NCBI GenBank assembly: GCA_022781925.1
Contig: JALESO010000058.1
Span: forward strand, 43,758 to 107,757
DNA: 64,000 bases
DNA from: Lachnospiraceae bacterium
GTDB taxonomy: Bacteria; Bacillota; Clostridia; Lachnospirales; Lachnospiraceae
Direction of reading: 5' to 3'
This document shows positions 1 to 9,119 of this stretch, in pieces; the first letter of the stretch is position 1; each line of letters opens with the position of its first letter. A program made the position numbers and the translations under genes. Below the pieces are notes generated by a model. That model was not told the DNA's origin. It saw only the letters and a list, made by a program, of their open reading frames with translations, and searched no databases.

Positions 1-44
1 GTCGGAAATAAGGAATAAAATTTAATATAATATAAATCATATAA

Positions 45-219
45 GGCAAAATCGGAGAAATTTTTCTCACTCGCTAGACGTTCACTACCTTTGTTTCACT
101 ACGGTTTCATCGCGCTCGTTCCCACGCCTGAAAAAGAGGGCGTTCCCACTTGCGCAAAACCTTGTGAAACGCAGTCGTTCACTTAATCGCTCGCTGAGGA
201 AAATTTCTCCGATTTTGCC
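45..219 (-). repeat. Long structured repeat, copy A
   Basis: First of three long intergenic elements (others at 352-519 and 12567-12735). On the minus strand it reads a long arm, the conserved start AGCGATTAAGTGAACGAC, a core with AAGTGGGAACGCCC and TCTTTTTCAGGCGTGGG, the conserved end GAACGTCTAGC, and then the complementary arm. The arms (45-69 and 195-219) pair over about 20 bases, including AAAATCGGAGAAATTT, and are unlike the arms of the other copies. No open reading frame fits it. It lies 3' of the minus-strand flavoprotein gene. Confidence 0.85.
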
Positions 220-298
220 ATTTACGTTAGTATATTAGTATGAGCTGCTTATTTTTACCGTGATTTCTGTGACTAGATCGTCGCGAGAGCAGACGGAT

Positions 299-314
299 AT
301 AAGCGGCACGCAGT
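299..314 (+). repeat. 16-nt motif ATAAGCGGCACGCAGT, copy 1
   Basis: Exact 16-nt match to 22105-22120. In both places it sits a short distance upstream of a member of the structured repeat family (copy B here, the short hairpin S3 there), so it may be an outer module of those elements. The rest of 220-350 shows nothing I can identify. Confidence 0.6.
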
Positions 315-351
315 ACGAGGTGTGAATTGGCTGATTTAAGCAGTGTAAATA

Positions 352-519
352 AAAAATGAAAAATCCTGTCAGGGTAAGCGATTAAGTGAGCGACTGAGTT
401 TCATGCGGTTTTACGCGAGTGGGAGCGCCCTCTTTTTCAGGCGCGTGAACGAGCGTGATGAAACCAGCGTGAAATGATGGTAGCGAACGTCTAGCGTCCC
501 GACAGGATTTTCCATTTTT
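352..519 (+). repeat. Long structured repeat, copy B
   Basis: Plus-strand copy of the long element. Arms around AAAATCCTGTC (left) and GACAGGATTTT (right) are complementary and extend outward to AAAAATG / CATTTTT. The core starts AAGCGATTAAGTGAGCGAC and ends GAACGTCTAGC. Core differences from copies A and C are scattered substitutions, while the arms are entirely different. Copies A and B face each other, 130 bp apart. Confidence 0.85.
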
Positions 520-564
520 AATTAAAAATATTAAAGTTTAGCCAAAAGCCACCCGAAACAAGAC

Positions 565-1515
565 TTAGATTGCCGGGAATTTCAGCTCTTTATATTTGCC
601 ATATTTCTGCTGAACCACATCCATATGCTCAAAGAAATCAATTCTTGTTTTGACAATCTCATTTAAGTGCTCTGCACGGGCAGAGTTTACATTTCGATCA
701 CGAATCAGTCCGTTCTCAGCCAGCACAAATTTGTACTCGCCGTTCTCGTCTTTTACAAGGTCTCCGCCTGCACCACAAACTGCGCACTCGAATGGGAACT
801 CGATACCATCCCAGTGTTTGTCACCTTTGTAGATCAGTGCGGAATGACATCTCGGGCACATTCCCTGATCCGGATCACCGAGCCATCCACGCTCTTCTAC
901 CGGAGTGTTGATTGCTTTGATGATGTTTTCGCCCATCTTGTGTGCACGCTCGATCTGCTCGTCACGGAGTAATACGTTACCCGGACGTCCGTTTCTGGTA
1001 GAAAGCATCTGGTCAACAACCTGTACAGACTGAGTGAACATGGTAGCCCCCATGCCTTCCAGAGCCAGTGTCTGCCAGTCGTGGCAGGAACCGCCGACTG
1101 CGATGAGTCCGCCTACCATATGCGGATCTTCTTTGACTGCACCGATCTCAAGCAGGAAAGAAAGCTCGTAAGCTAGGAATCTCTGTGCAAATTTCAGATA
1201 CAGAGAACTTGGTGTTAAATCATAAGTCGGAACACCGACGATGATTCCGTTGCAGGTGTACATCTCCTGAACGATCTTGTCCATGTCATCTTTGTCTTTT
1301 AAGATACAGCCGTTGTATTTGTCAGCTTTTCCCATTGCTACGTTACCCATCTGCATGGTACATCCCTCGCATCCGGTACAGTGCTCGATGTTGTAATCAA
1401 ATAAGTTGATCAGTTTGCACTCAGCGCCGGCTTCCTGACAGGCAAGAAGTGCTTCTTTTACTAAAATTTCGCTGTTTCCGTTGTGGCGTCCTGCCACGAT
1501 ACCTAAAATCTTCAT
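565..1515 (-). CDS. Iron-sulfur flavoprotein / NADPH-dependent FMN reductase family
   Basis: 316 residues. The N-terminal half has a flavodoxin-like fold (MKILGIVAGR start, GVPTYD loop) that should bind FMN. Cysteines 46, 49, 52 and 70 form the compact C-x2-C-x2-C-xn-C motif of the Isf family, which holds a [4Fe-4S] cluster. A second cysteine pair of pairs (CPRC, CAVC) in the C-terminal third looks like a zinc ribbon and is unusual for plain FMN reductases. Start codon follows the ribosome binding site AGGAGGG. It is transcribed divergently from a LysR regulator, which is its likely controller. The electron acceptor is unknown; the adjacent transporter suggests a small organic substrate. Confidence 0.85.
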   Translation of the reverse strand: MKILGIVAGRHNGNSEILVKEALLACQEAGAECKLINLFDYNIEHCTGCEGCTMQMGNVAMGKADKYNGCILKDKDDMDKIVQEMYTCNGIIVGVPTYDLTPSSLYLKFAQRFLAYELSFLLEIGAVKEDPHMVGGLIAVGGSCHDWQTLALEGMGATMFTQSVQVVDQMLSTRNGRPGNVLLRDEQIERAHKMGENIIKAINTPVEERGWLGDPDQGMCPRCHSALIYKGDKHWDGIEFPFECAVCGAGGDLVKDENGEYKFVLAENGLIRDRNVNSARAEHLNEIVKTRIDFFEHMDVVQQKYGKYKELKFPAI

Positions 1516-1791
1516 TGTAAACCCTCCTGTTTTATATCATTTACTGTTTGAAAAATTGAATATAGAATCATGTAAGGCAATCTGTCCTGCAAGTGTCCAA
1601 TCACCCTGATAAATCCAGTGTAACATGAAGAAAATCGTATGCCTAGTGATGTATTCTTATCAATACATGCAAAAACTTTATACAAATATGCCTTTTGGTA
1701 ATGGCAAAGTTGCATTTGTGTTATGAACCGGAGTATAATAAAAACCAGAATATGATAAGTGGCAGAAGTAGATACAGGGGGAACAGGAAAC

Positions 1792-2688
1792 ATGACTTTT
1801 AATCAGATCAAATATTTTGTAACCGTGGCGGAGTGTCTGAGTTTTACGGAAGCAGCGAAGTGTCTGTTTATCACGCAGCCGGCGCTGAGCCGGCAGATCA
1901 ATGCCATGGAAGAGGAACTGGGAACCAAACTTTTTATCCGTGATAAAAAGCGGCTGAAGCTGACACCGGGAGGAAGTGTGCTGTACAATCGGCTGCCGAA
2001 GGTGCTGGCGGATTATGCGGAGGCAGTGGAAGATGCGAAACATGCAAATTCCGGCTATGAGGGAGAACTGCATATCGGTTTTCTGGATATCTACGATATT
2101 TCAGAACTGTTTGACAATGTGATCCGGGAATTCCGCGAAGCATATGAGAACATTGAGATGAGTCTGGAACGGTTTGCACTGGGGGAACTTCCGGCCCGGC
2201 TGGCAGCCGGAGATCTGGATCTGATACTGACCTATGGTTTTTCGCTGTATGACAAACCGGATCTGATGACGGTGAACGTGCAGAAGTTTGATTCCTGCAT
2301 TATGTTGAACCGGAATCATCCGCTAGCGCAGCAGGAGACGGTATCACTGGAGGAACTGAAAGACGAGCGTTTTATCCAGCTGGAACCCAAGGCCAGTGAT
2401 GAGGGATACAGCTATATCACGAATCTCTGTGCACGCTGTGGGATCCACCCGGATTTCCTGCTGGTGGAAAAGATGGAAGATGTTATGCTCTGGGTGCAGA
2501 CCGGCAACGGTGTGGCGATCACGTCAAACCGGACGATTGAGCGCCAGAACCCGCATGTAGTGCTGCGCAGCATTGATGTGCCAGAGGCGAAAAATCACAA
2601 TATTACCATGGCCTGGAGGAAGAATAATTACAATCCTGCCATTGCGATTTTTATGGAAATGCTTGAGAAAAAATTAACAAAAATTTAA
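1792..2688 (+). CDS. LysR-family transcriptional regulator
   Basis: 298 residues. The N-terminal winged helix (MTFNQIKYFVTVAE, then SFTEAAKCLFITQPALSRQI) is the standard LysR DNA-binding domain, followed by a two-lobe effector domain. I chose ATG at 1792, preceded by GGGGGAACAGG, over the in-frame GTG at 1759, because family proteins begin at this point. It sits between a divergent flavoprotein and a co-directional transporter and probably controls one or both in response to a ligand. The 276-bp divergent spacer carries the imperfect palindrome GTATTCTTATCAATAC near 1660, a candidate binding site. Confidence 0.93.
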   Translation: MTFNQIKYFVTVAECLSFTEAAKCLFITQPALSRQINAMEEELGTKLFIRDKKRLKLTPGGSVLYNRLPKVLADYAEAVEDAKHANSGYEGELHIGFLDIYDISELFDNVIREFREAYENIEMSLERFALGELPARLAAGDLDLILTYGFSLYDKPDLMTVNVQKFDSCIMLNRNHPLAQQETVSLEELKDERFIQLEPKASDEGYSYITNLCARCGIHPDFLLVEKMEDVMLWVQTGNGVAITSNRTIERQNPHVVLRSIDVPEAKNHNITMAWRKNNYNPAIAIFMEMLEKKLTKI

Positions 2689-3187
2689 TAGAAATCGTGC
2701 ATGATATATGAAAAAACAGTGGAAATTATGAAAAAAGTACAGGAATAAAAACAATCCGAGGGAAAAATGGCGGATTTTGTAATAACAAAAATGGATTAAA
2801 AAAGCGGGATGGTCTAAGAAAAATGGTAAAAAAACTCTGAAAATGGAAAAAAGAAAGAAGTCAAATCCGAAAAATGGATTACAGTAATGCGAAAAATGCA
2901 TTAATACATATGGTATTTGTGCAAGATGCACATAAATGAGAGGGACACAACTCTGCGGTTTGGTGAAAATATATTGACTTTACGATTTTTTTAAGATAAA
3001 ATATCGATGTTTTCGGGGCAGATAGATGAGCTGTCGCTTTCTATATATATGTGAATTCTTTGTTGCAGATGGATTCAGACAGAAAATGGCAAGCGCATAG
3101 AAATGAAATTCATTTTATCAATCTGTTCCGGTGGAGTTTTTTGAAACAATAAAAAATGGTTTTATGGTGTTTAGGAGGAAAGTTGAA
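2689..3187 (+). promoter_or_regulatory. A-rich leader region and sigma-A promoter of the MFS gene
   Basis: No gene. Between 2750 and 2900 the motif AAAAATGG or a near form recurs six times (about 2763, 2787, 2818, 2840, 2871, 2890), some copies inside small dyads. A GTGCAAGATGCAC palindrome lies near 2920-2932. A good promoter follows: TTGACT at 2974-2979, a 17-base spacer, TAAAAT at 2997-3002. This leaves a leader of about 180 nt before the start at 3188. Confidence 0.55.
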
Positions 3188-4459
3188 ATGAACAACAAAA
3201 AGACTAGCAGCTGGAACCTTGGTGTAAAAGGTTACATCATTGTAATTCTGGCATTTTTCTCATGTTATGTGTACTCAGCACTGACATCTGACTCACTGAA
3301 CGTAACCCGTGAAGTATTCATTGGTCTTGGTATCAACCAGGCAGCGGTTTACGCAATGTCTACTATCGCAGTACCGTTTGGTATCATTGGTAGTATCATT
3401 CTTGGTCGTCTGATCAACAAACATTCAATCCGTCTCTACTGGGGACTGAGCATGATCATCACAGCTGTATTTACAGTTCTGCTTGGCCGTGTACACAATA
3501 CCGTTGGTGTTGTAGTATGTTATGTAGTAATCTACACATTCTCTCTTGCATCCGCTATGCTGCTTGCCGGTGAGATCATCGGACACTGGTTCCCGACAAA
3601 ACGTGGTGTAGCTATGGGTCTTTGTACTGCAGGTTATCCGTTATCCGCAGCTACAACATCTGCATTAGCTGGTATGTTCGTTGGAACAGTTGGATACACA
3701 GCATACTATACAGTAATCGCAGTAATCGCAGTTATCGTTGGTATCGTAGTAATCGCATTTGTTCGTGATTTCCCGGAAGAAAAAGGTGGTTACCCGGATA
3801 ACAATCCTGCATTTGATGGTGAGAAAGCAAAAGCTGAGCATCAGGCAGCGCTTGAGTATTTAAAGACATCCAAATGGACTGCTTTAAAATGTCTGAAAAC
3901 AGGACGTATGTGGGTTCTCTGGATCGCAGTTGGTATCACAGGCTTCATGTCTATGGGTATCATGTCCAACTTCGTAACAAAATTCATGGTTATGGGTTAT
4001 GAACTTCCGACCGTACTTCAGATGCTTGGTATCGCAGGTGTACTTGCTATCCCGGGATCTATCGTAGTAGGCTGGTTAGACGTTAAGATCGGTACAAAGA
4101 AAACCGGTATCCTGATCAACGCACTTGCACTTGTAGCAGTTCTTTGCTGCTTAACACATGTAACAGCTTTACATTACCTTTCCCTTCCAATCCTTGCTGT
4201 AATGTTAGGTGGATCTTCCAACTTAATGGTATCCTGTACAGCAGCTATCTGGGGACGTTACGATTTCAAAAATGCATTCTCTGTTATCCAGCCGTTGAAC
4301 TCTGTAATGACAGGTGTTGGTATCACAGTAGTATCTGCTTGTAACGCAATCGATGGAAGCTGTCAGCTTGCATACATCATCATGGCTGTTATGGCTGTTA
4401 TCGGACTGATCGCTATGTGCGCATTAAAAGTAGAGCCGATTGACAGCGAGGTACGTTAA
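3188..4459 (+). CDS. Major facilitator superfamily transporter
   Basis: 423 residues, about twelve hydrophobic segments, with a hydrophilic central loop (residues about 190-230) between the two six-helix halves. The loop motif GHWFPTKRGVAMGL resembles the oxalate/formate antiporter (OFA) branch. The start at 3188 follows TTAGGAGGAAAG; an earlier in-frame GTG at 3131 lacks one. Its codon choice (GGT, ATC, GTA, CGT) is strongly biased, as in metK and gdhA of this window, suggesting high expression. It probably carries a substrate or product of the neighbouring flavoprotein; the substrate cannot be told from sequence. Confidence 0.88.
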   Translation: MNNKKTSSWNLGVKGYIIVILAFFSCYVYSALTSDSLNVTREVFIGLGINQAAVYAMSTIAVPFGIIGSIILGRLINKHSIRLYWGLSMIITAVFTVLLGRVHNTVGVVVCYVVIYTFSLASAMLLAGEIIGHWFPTKRGVAMGLCTAGYPLSAATTSALAGMFVGTVGYTAYYTVIAVIAVIVGIVVIAFVRDFPEEKGGYPDNNPAFDGEKAKAEHQAALEYLKTSKWTALKCLKTGRMWVLWIAVGITGFMSMGIMSNFVTKFMVMGYELPTVLQMLGIAGVLAIPGSIVVGWLDVKIGTKKTGILINALALVAVLCCLTHVTALHYLSLPILAVMLGGSSNLMVSCTAAIWGRYDFKNAFSVIQPLNSVMTGVGITVVSACNAIDGSCQLAYIIMAVMAVIGLIAMCALKVEPIDSEVR

Positions 4460-4539
4460 TCAGATTTCGTCTGATACATTAGAAAAGTAAATACATCATC
4501 TTTATAAAATATATTTATATAAGATGTTCGGACAAAAAG

Positions 4540-4585
4540 AAACCTGCCGGTATGTGGATGATTCCGTATACCGGCAGGTTTTTTG
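4540..4585 (+). terminator. Rho-independent terminator after MFS gene
   Basis: AAACCTGCCGGTAT pairs with ATACCGGCAGGTTT around a 14-base loop and is followed by T residues. The stem is long and perfect. Confidence 0.9.
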
Positions 4586-4707
4586 TGAAAATGTGCTGGC
4601 CGTTCTTTTTGTAAAAATAAGTATAATGACAGGTAAAAATATGGTATGATAACAGGTATGTTATGACTATCTAATAGAAGAAATAAACGGAAAGAGCGGT
4701 GAATCAG

Positions 4708-6291
4708 ATGGAACCAGAGCAGAAGAACAAACAGGATACGACAGATGGGAAGGCGCATTCTGCCGAAAAAGCAGAATATCTGGATGAAAAACTGCTGGCA
4801 TACAGTCAGACGGATGCTTACCCATTCCATATGCCGGGGCACAAGCGCCAGCCTATGGGAAACTGGACCGGGGAAGAGATCGATATTACGGAGATCACCG
4901 GTTTTGATAATCTGCATCATGCGGAAGGTATTTTGCGGGGGGCGCAGTGCCGGGCGGCGGAGACCTTTGGTGCGGATGAGACCTTTTTTCTGATAAACGG
5001 AAGTACGGCGGGACTGCTGTCTGCCATCTGCGGAACGGTCAGAAAAGGAGGTCGCCTGCTGATGGCGCGCAACTGTCACAAAGCTGTCTATCATGCGGTC
5101 TATCTGATGGAACTGAAGACCGCATATCTGTATCCGGAGCAAACGGAATTTGGCATTCAGGGAAGCATCTCGCCGGAACAGGTGCGTGACATGCTGGAAC
5201 AGTATCCGGACACGGAAGCCGTTCTGCTGACGTCACCGACGTATGATGGTGTCGTTTCCGATATTGCGGCGATTGCAGCGCTGGCGCATGCAAAAGGAAT
5301 ACCGTTGATCGTAGATGAGGCTCACGGTGCACATTTTGGCTTTTCACAGGGATTTCCGCAGAAGGCGCTTGTCCTTGGGGCGGATCTGTGTATCGAGAGT
5401 GTGCACAAGACGCTGCCAGCCTACACCCAGAGCGCATTGCTTCATTACCGGAAAAATCCATGGATCGATCTGGAGCGGGTAAAACGGTATCTGGGAATCT
5501 ATCAGACCAGTTCGCCGTCTTACATTCTGATGGCGGGGATTGACCGCTGCACCCGGATCCTGCGGGAACAGGGCGCTGGGTTGTTTGCAGCATACGAACA
5601 GCGGCTGCATGATTTTTATGAAAAATGCAAAACATTACAACGGATTACCGTGCTTTCCCCGGATGGAAAAATCGGAGAAACCAGGGAAAACGATCCGGGC
5701 ATCTGGGCCAGAGATCCGTCCAAAATCCTGATCTGTGCCGAGGGCGCTGGACTGCATGGACAGGAACTGGCAGAACTTTTGACGGAGCATTATCATCTGG
5801 AAATGGAGATGGCTTCCGGGCATTATGTCACGGCGCTGACCACGCTTATGGATACACAGGAGGGTTTTGACCGCCTGTTCGCTGCATTGCAGGAGATAGA
5901 CAGAAACAGTAGTAAAGACGAGACGTTGCATCAGGAACAGGGATTGGATACAGCAGATTTTCAGAAAACCGATGCGAAGAGTAGCAAAGGAATTGCTGAG
6001 ATATCGGAAGTATTTACCACAGATGATATATATGGTGAAGTAGAAAAAGTGCTGGAGATTGCAGAGGCAATGGATGCACCGAAGATGACGGTTCCTCTGA
6101 TGAAAGCAGCAGGATGCGTATCCGGGGAATTTGTCTATCTGTATCCGCCGGGAATCCCGATCCTGGCGCCGGGAGAGCGTGTGACGGAGGAAATTTTGGA
6201 GACGCTGCGGATCTGTCAGGCACGAAATATGCAGGTGGAGGGAATGAAAGATTACAGTGGACAAAGCTTGGAAATCTGTAATATACTGTAA
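4708..6291 (+). CDS. Orn/Lys/Arg decarboxylase family protein (PLP-dependent)
   Basis: 527 residues from ATG 4708; a GTG nine bases upstream is an alternative start. A fold-type I PLP enzyme: MPGHKR near residue 45, DEAHGAHFG near 203-211, and SVHKT, whose lysine (about 234) should form the Schiff base. It matches the short Gram-positive class (B. subtilis SpeA/YaaO) and would decarboxylate arginine or lysine. A polar stretch at about 365-415 may be a linker. In Bacilli the yaaO paralogue stands just before tmk, yaaQ, yaaR, holB; the same place here favours the YaaO branch. Substrate uncertain. Confidence 0.88.
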   Translation: MEPEQKNKQDTTDGKAHSAEKAEYLDEKLLAYSQTDAYPFHMPGHKRQPMGNWTGEEIDITEITGFDNLHHAEGILRGAQCRAAETFGADETFFLINGSTAGLLSAICGTVRKGGRLLMARNCHKAVYHAVYLMELKTAYLYPEQTEFGIQGSISPEQVRDMLEQYPDTEAVLLTSPTYDGVVSDIAAIAALAHAKGIPLIVDEAHGAHFGFSQGFPQKALVLGADLCIESVHKTLPAYTQSALLHYRKNPWIDLERVKRYLGIYQTSSPSYILMAGIDRCTRILREQGAGLFAAYEQRLHDFYEKCKTLQRITVLSPDGKIGETRENDPGIWARDPSKILICAEGAGLHGQELAELLTEHYHLEMEMASGHYVTALTTLMDTQEGFDRLFAALQEIDRNSSKDETLHQEQGLDTADFQKTDAKSSKGIAEISEVFTTDDIYGEVEKVLEIAEAMDAPKMTVPLMKAAGCVSGEFVYLYPPGIPILAPGERVTEEILETLRICQARNMQVEGMKDYSGQSLEICNIL

Positions 6292-6299
6292 CTATTGAC

Positions 6300-6393
6300 C
6301 GAGCGCTTGCGCGAGGGATACTTCTTGAACTATGTTCAAGAAGGGACCTGATATATGATAGAAAGTTGGATTTTGTAAGAAAAAACAACTTTC
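6300..6393. other. Two hairpins before the kinase gene
   Basis: The spacer holds a near-perfect dyad CTTCTTGAAC-TATG-TTCAAGAAG (about 6322-6343) and a second, GAAAGTTG...CAACTTTC (about 6361-6393). Neither is followed by a T-tract. They could be transcript-processing or attenuation structures. Confidence 0.5.
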
Positions 6394-6426
6394 TTGCATA
6401 ATGAGATTTTGTAATGAAAGCGAGAC

Positions 6427-7011
6427 ATGAGCATGGGAAACATCTATTGTCTGATGGGCAAAAGTGCATCGGGAAAAGACACGATCTATAACCGCCTTCT
6501 GGCAATGGAGGAACTGCATCTGCGGTGTGTCGTTCCTTATACCACCCGTCCGATGCGCTCCGGAGAAACCGATGGACAGACATACTTTTTCTGCACAGAG
6601 CAGCAGGTAGCGGAATTTGAAGCCGCGGGAAAAATCATTGAACTGCGTGCATACAATACGGTGTACGGCATATGGAAATATTTTACTGCGGATGACGGAC
6701 AGATCTGTCTGGCGGAGAGCGATTATCTGATGATCGGAACGCTGGAAGCATATGAGCAGATCCGTGATTATTTCGGTGCGGACAAGGTATGTCCGGTGTA
6801 TGTGGAAGTGGATGACGGACTGCGGTTGCAGCGTGCCCTGGATCGGGAACGCGTGCAGGAACAGCCCAAATATGCGGAGATGTGCCGCAGGTTTCTGGCG
6901 GATGAGCAGGATTTTTCCGAGGAAAATCTGGAAAAAGCAGGGATCACGAAGCGATTTTATAATACGGATCTGGATCAGGTCACACAGGAGATCGCTTCTT
7001 ATATGAAGTAG
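6427..7011 (+). CDS. Divergent guanylate-kinase-like P-loop kinase
   Basis: 194 residues. The P-loop GKSASGKDT is at 11-19 and YTTRPMRSGE / DGQTYFF follow, as in guanylate kinases. The usual GMP-binding HG..YGT stretch is replaced by AYNTVYGIWKYF, and aspartate takes the usual serine/threonine position after the P-loop lysine, so GMP may not be the substrate. It occupies the place where Bacilli have tmk (between yaaO and holB). It is probably co-transcribed with the decarboxylase, as no terminator separates them. A nucleotide monophosphate kinase role is inferred from fold only. Confidence 0.75.
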   Translation: MSMGNIYCLMGKSASGKDTIYNRLLAMEELHLRCVVPYTTRPMRSGETDGQTYFFCTEQQVAEFEAAGKIIELRAYNTVYGIWKYFTADDGQICLAESDYLMIGTLEAYEQIRDYFGADKVCPVYVEVDDGLRLQRALDRERVQEQPKYAEMCRRFLADEQDFSEENLEKAGITKRFYNTDLDQVTQEIASYMK

Positions 7012-7161
7012 ACAGCACGTTTTTTGATTGTATCGCAGTCGGGAAGGCTTCTATTTCTATAAGTGGTGAGTAATAACAAATACATCTCAGTGAGAGTATT
7101 TAGAAATAAGGATCCTGTTCTGGGAACAGGAGCGAATAGACATTGGTAGTAAGGAGCAGTA

Positions 7162-8214
7162 ATGGCAGGATTTCATGAGATTATCGGGCATGAACAACTG
7201 ATTGCGCACCTGCAGAGTGCGATCGTGATGGATAAAGTATCACATGCATACATTATCAACGGTCCTAAGGACAGTGGAAAAATGATGCTGGCGCAGGCGT
7301 TTGCCATGGCGTTGCAGTGTGAGACATCCATCCGGAACCGTGAGGGTGCGGCAGGACTTCCCAAGGAGGAACTGCATCCGGAGATACTTGCGGAGCCCTG
7401 TATGGAATGCCATTCCTGCAAGCAGGCACTGGGGAACAACCAGCCGGATATCATCTATCTGACCCACGAAAAGCCGAACACGATATCCGTGGCGGATATC
7501 CGTGAGCAGATCAATCATGATATTGAGATCAAACCTTACAGCAGTAAATATAAAGTATACATTGTGGATGAAGCGGAGAAGATGAACCAGCAGGCACAGA
7601 ATGCCCTGTTGAAAACTATTGAGGAGCCGCCGGCTTATGCAGTGATCCTGCTTCTGACCACGAATGCGGATGCGTTTTTGCAGACGATCCGCTCCCGGTG
7701 CGTAATGCTGGACGTCAAGCCGGTGAGCGATGAGAAGATCCGGGAATTTCTGATGAAGAAACGTCAGGTACCGGATTACAAAGCGGAGGTATGTGCGGCT
7801 TTTGCCCGTGGAAATGTAGGCCGTGCGGTGGCACTGGCTTCTTCCGAGCGGTTTAACGAACTGAAGGATTTTACCGTTTCGCTGCTTGGCAGACTGGGCG
7901 ACATCCGCAGATACGACATTTTACAGGAGATAAAACCACTGAACGATTTCAAGGACGATATCAGAGAATTTTTTGATTTGGTTTTGTTTTGGTATCGGGA
8001 TGTGTTATTATATAAAGCAGCAGGTTCCGAAGAGCAGCTGATCTTCCGGGAGCAGGCGCTGGAGATCCGGCGTCAGGCGGAGAGAAGCACCTATCACGGC
8101 CTGCAGCAGATATTAGAAGCAATAGAGACAGCAGACCGACGGATCCGGGCAAACGTAAATTTTGACCTGACCATGGAACTGTTGGCAATGACGATCAAGG
8201 AGAACATTAGATGA
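7162..8214 (+). CDS. holB: DNA polymerase III subunit delta prime
   Basis: 350 residues. AAA+ clamp-loader subunit: P-loop-like GPKDSGK at 34-40, zinc-module cysteines 80, 83 and 86 (CMECHSC), VDEAEKMNQQAQNALLKTIE as Walker B region, and the SRC motif in TIRSRCVML. It works in the clamp loader that places the beta clamp on DNA. Its stop overlaps the next gene's start by 4 bases (ATGA), so the two are translationally coupled. Position before ricT and trmN6 is the same as in Bacillus. Confidence 0.95.
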   Translation: MAGFHEIIGHEQLIAHLQSAIVMDKVSHAYIINGPKDSGKMMLAQAFAMALQCETSIRNREGAAGLPKEELHPEILAEPCMECHSCKQALGNNQPDIIYLTHEKPNTISVADIREQINHDIEIKPYSSKYKVYIVDEAEKMNQQAQNALLKTIEEPPAYAVILLLTTNADAFLQTIRSRCVMLDVKPVSDEKIREFLMKKRQVPDYKAEVCAAFARGNVGRAVALASSERFNELKDFTVSLLGRLGDIRRYDILQEIKPLNDFKDDIREFFDLVLFWYRDVLLYKAAGSEEQLIFREQALEIRRQAERSTYHGLQQILEAIETADRRIRANVNFDLTMELLAMTIKENIR

Positions 8215-9119
8215 TAAAAGTAACTGGAGTAAGATTCCGTCAGGCGGGTAAAGTGTATTATTTTGACCCGAAAAACCTGAAACTGGAGCGCGGCAGCCAT
8301 GTCATCGTGGAGACTGCCCGCGGTATCGAATATGGTACAGTCATTGTACCGCCGAAAGGCATTACGGACGATGAGGTGGTGCAGCCGCTGAAGGCTGTGA
8401 TCCGTGTGGCGACACCGGAGGATGACCGCATCGAAGAGCGAAATCACGAAAAAGAAAAAGAAGCATACAAAATCTGTCTGGAGAAGATCGAAAAGCACGG
8501 GCTTGCCATGAAACTGGTACAGGCAGAGTACACATTTGACAACAACAAACTGCTGTTTTATTTTACCGCAGACGGACGTATCGATTTCCGTGAGCTGGTA
8601 AAGGATCTGGCAAGCGTGTTCCGTACCAGGATCGAGCTGCGTCAGATCGGCGTCCGGGATGAGACCAAGATCCTGGGCGGCCTTGGTATCTGCGGACGTC
8701 CGCTGTGCTGTCATACATTCCTGACCGAGTTTGCACCGGTGTCCATCAAGATGGCAAAGGAACAGAATCTGTCCCTGAACCCGACCAAGATTTCCGGTGT
8801 GTGCGGACGACTGATGTGTTGTCTGAAAAACGAGGAAGAGACTTATGAATACTTAAACAGCCGTCTGCCGAACGTGGGCGACCGCGTGACAACCGTGGAC
8901 GGTCTGAAAGGTGAGGTACAGAGTGTCAGCGTACTGCGCCAGCTGGTGAAAGTAGTTGTGGATATGGGGGATGAAAAAGAAATCCGTGAATATCCGGTCA
9001 AACAGCTGAAATTCCGCTCCAAACGCCGCAGAGACCACGGTGAGCGTCTGAGCAAAGAGGAAATGCGCAAACTTGCTGAGTTAGAGGACAAGGGAGGACA
9101 TTCCAAGTTAAATGAGTAA
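8211..9119 (+). CDS. ricT: PSP1-domain protein RicT (YaaT)
   Basis: 302 residues. Carries the conserved PSP1 cysteine motifs CGRPLCC and CGRLMCC (cysteines 161, 166, 167, 198, 203, 204), which in the B. subtilis RicA-RicF-RicT complex help bind [4Fe-4S] clusters. That complex stimulates RNase Y-dependent mRNA maturation and influences sporulation and biofilm formation. The C-terminus is basic (KLKFRSKRRRDHGER). It overlaps holB by 4 bases and the next gene by 8. RicA and RicF genes are not in this window. Confidence 0.93.
   Translation: MIKVTGVRFRQAGKVYYFDPKNLKLERGSHVIVETARGIEYGTVIVPPKGITDDEVVQPLKAVIRVATPEDDRIEERNHEKEKEAYKICLEKIEKHGLAMKLVQAEYTFDNNKLLFYFTADGRIDFRELVKDLASVFRTRIELRQIGVRDETKILGGLGICGRPLCCHTFLTEFAPVSIKMAKEQNLSLNPTKISGVCGRLMCCLKNEEETYEYLNSRLPNVGDRVTTVDGLKGEVQSVSVLRQLVKVVVDMGDEKEIREYPVKQLKFRSKRRRDHGERLSKEEMRKLAELEDKGGHSKLNE

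Noticed and set aside
45..519. Copies A and B as terminal inverted repeats of one insertion sequence
   Set aside because: They face each other, but the 130 bp between them encodes nothing, and a third single copy exists at 12567, so each is an independent element.
1759..1791. Upstream GTG start for the LysR gene
   Set aside because: It would add eleven residues not found in the family and would have no ribosome site, whereas ATG 1792 has one.
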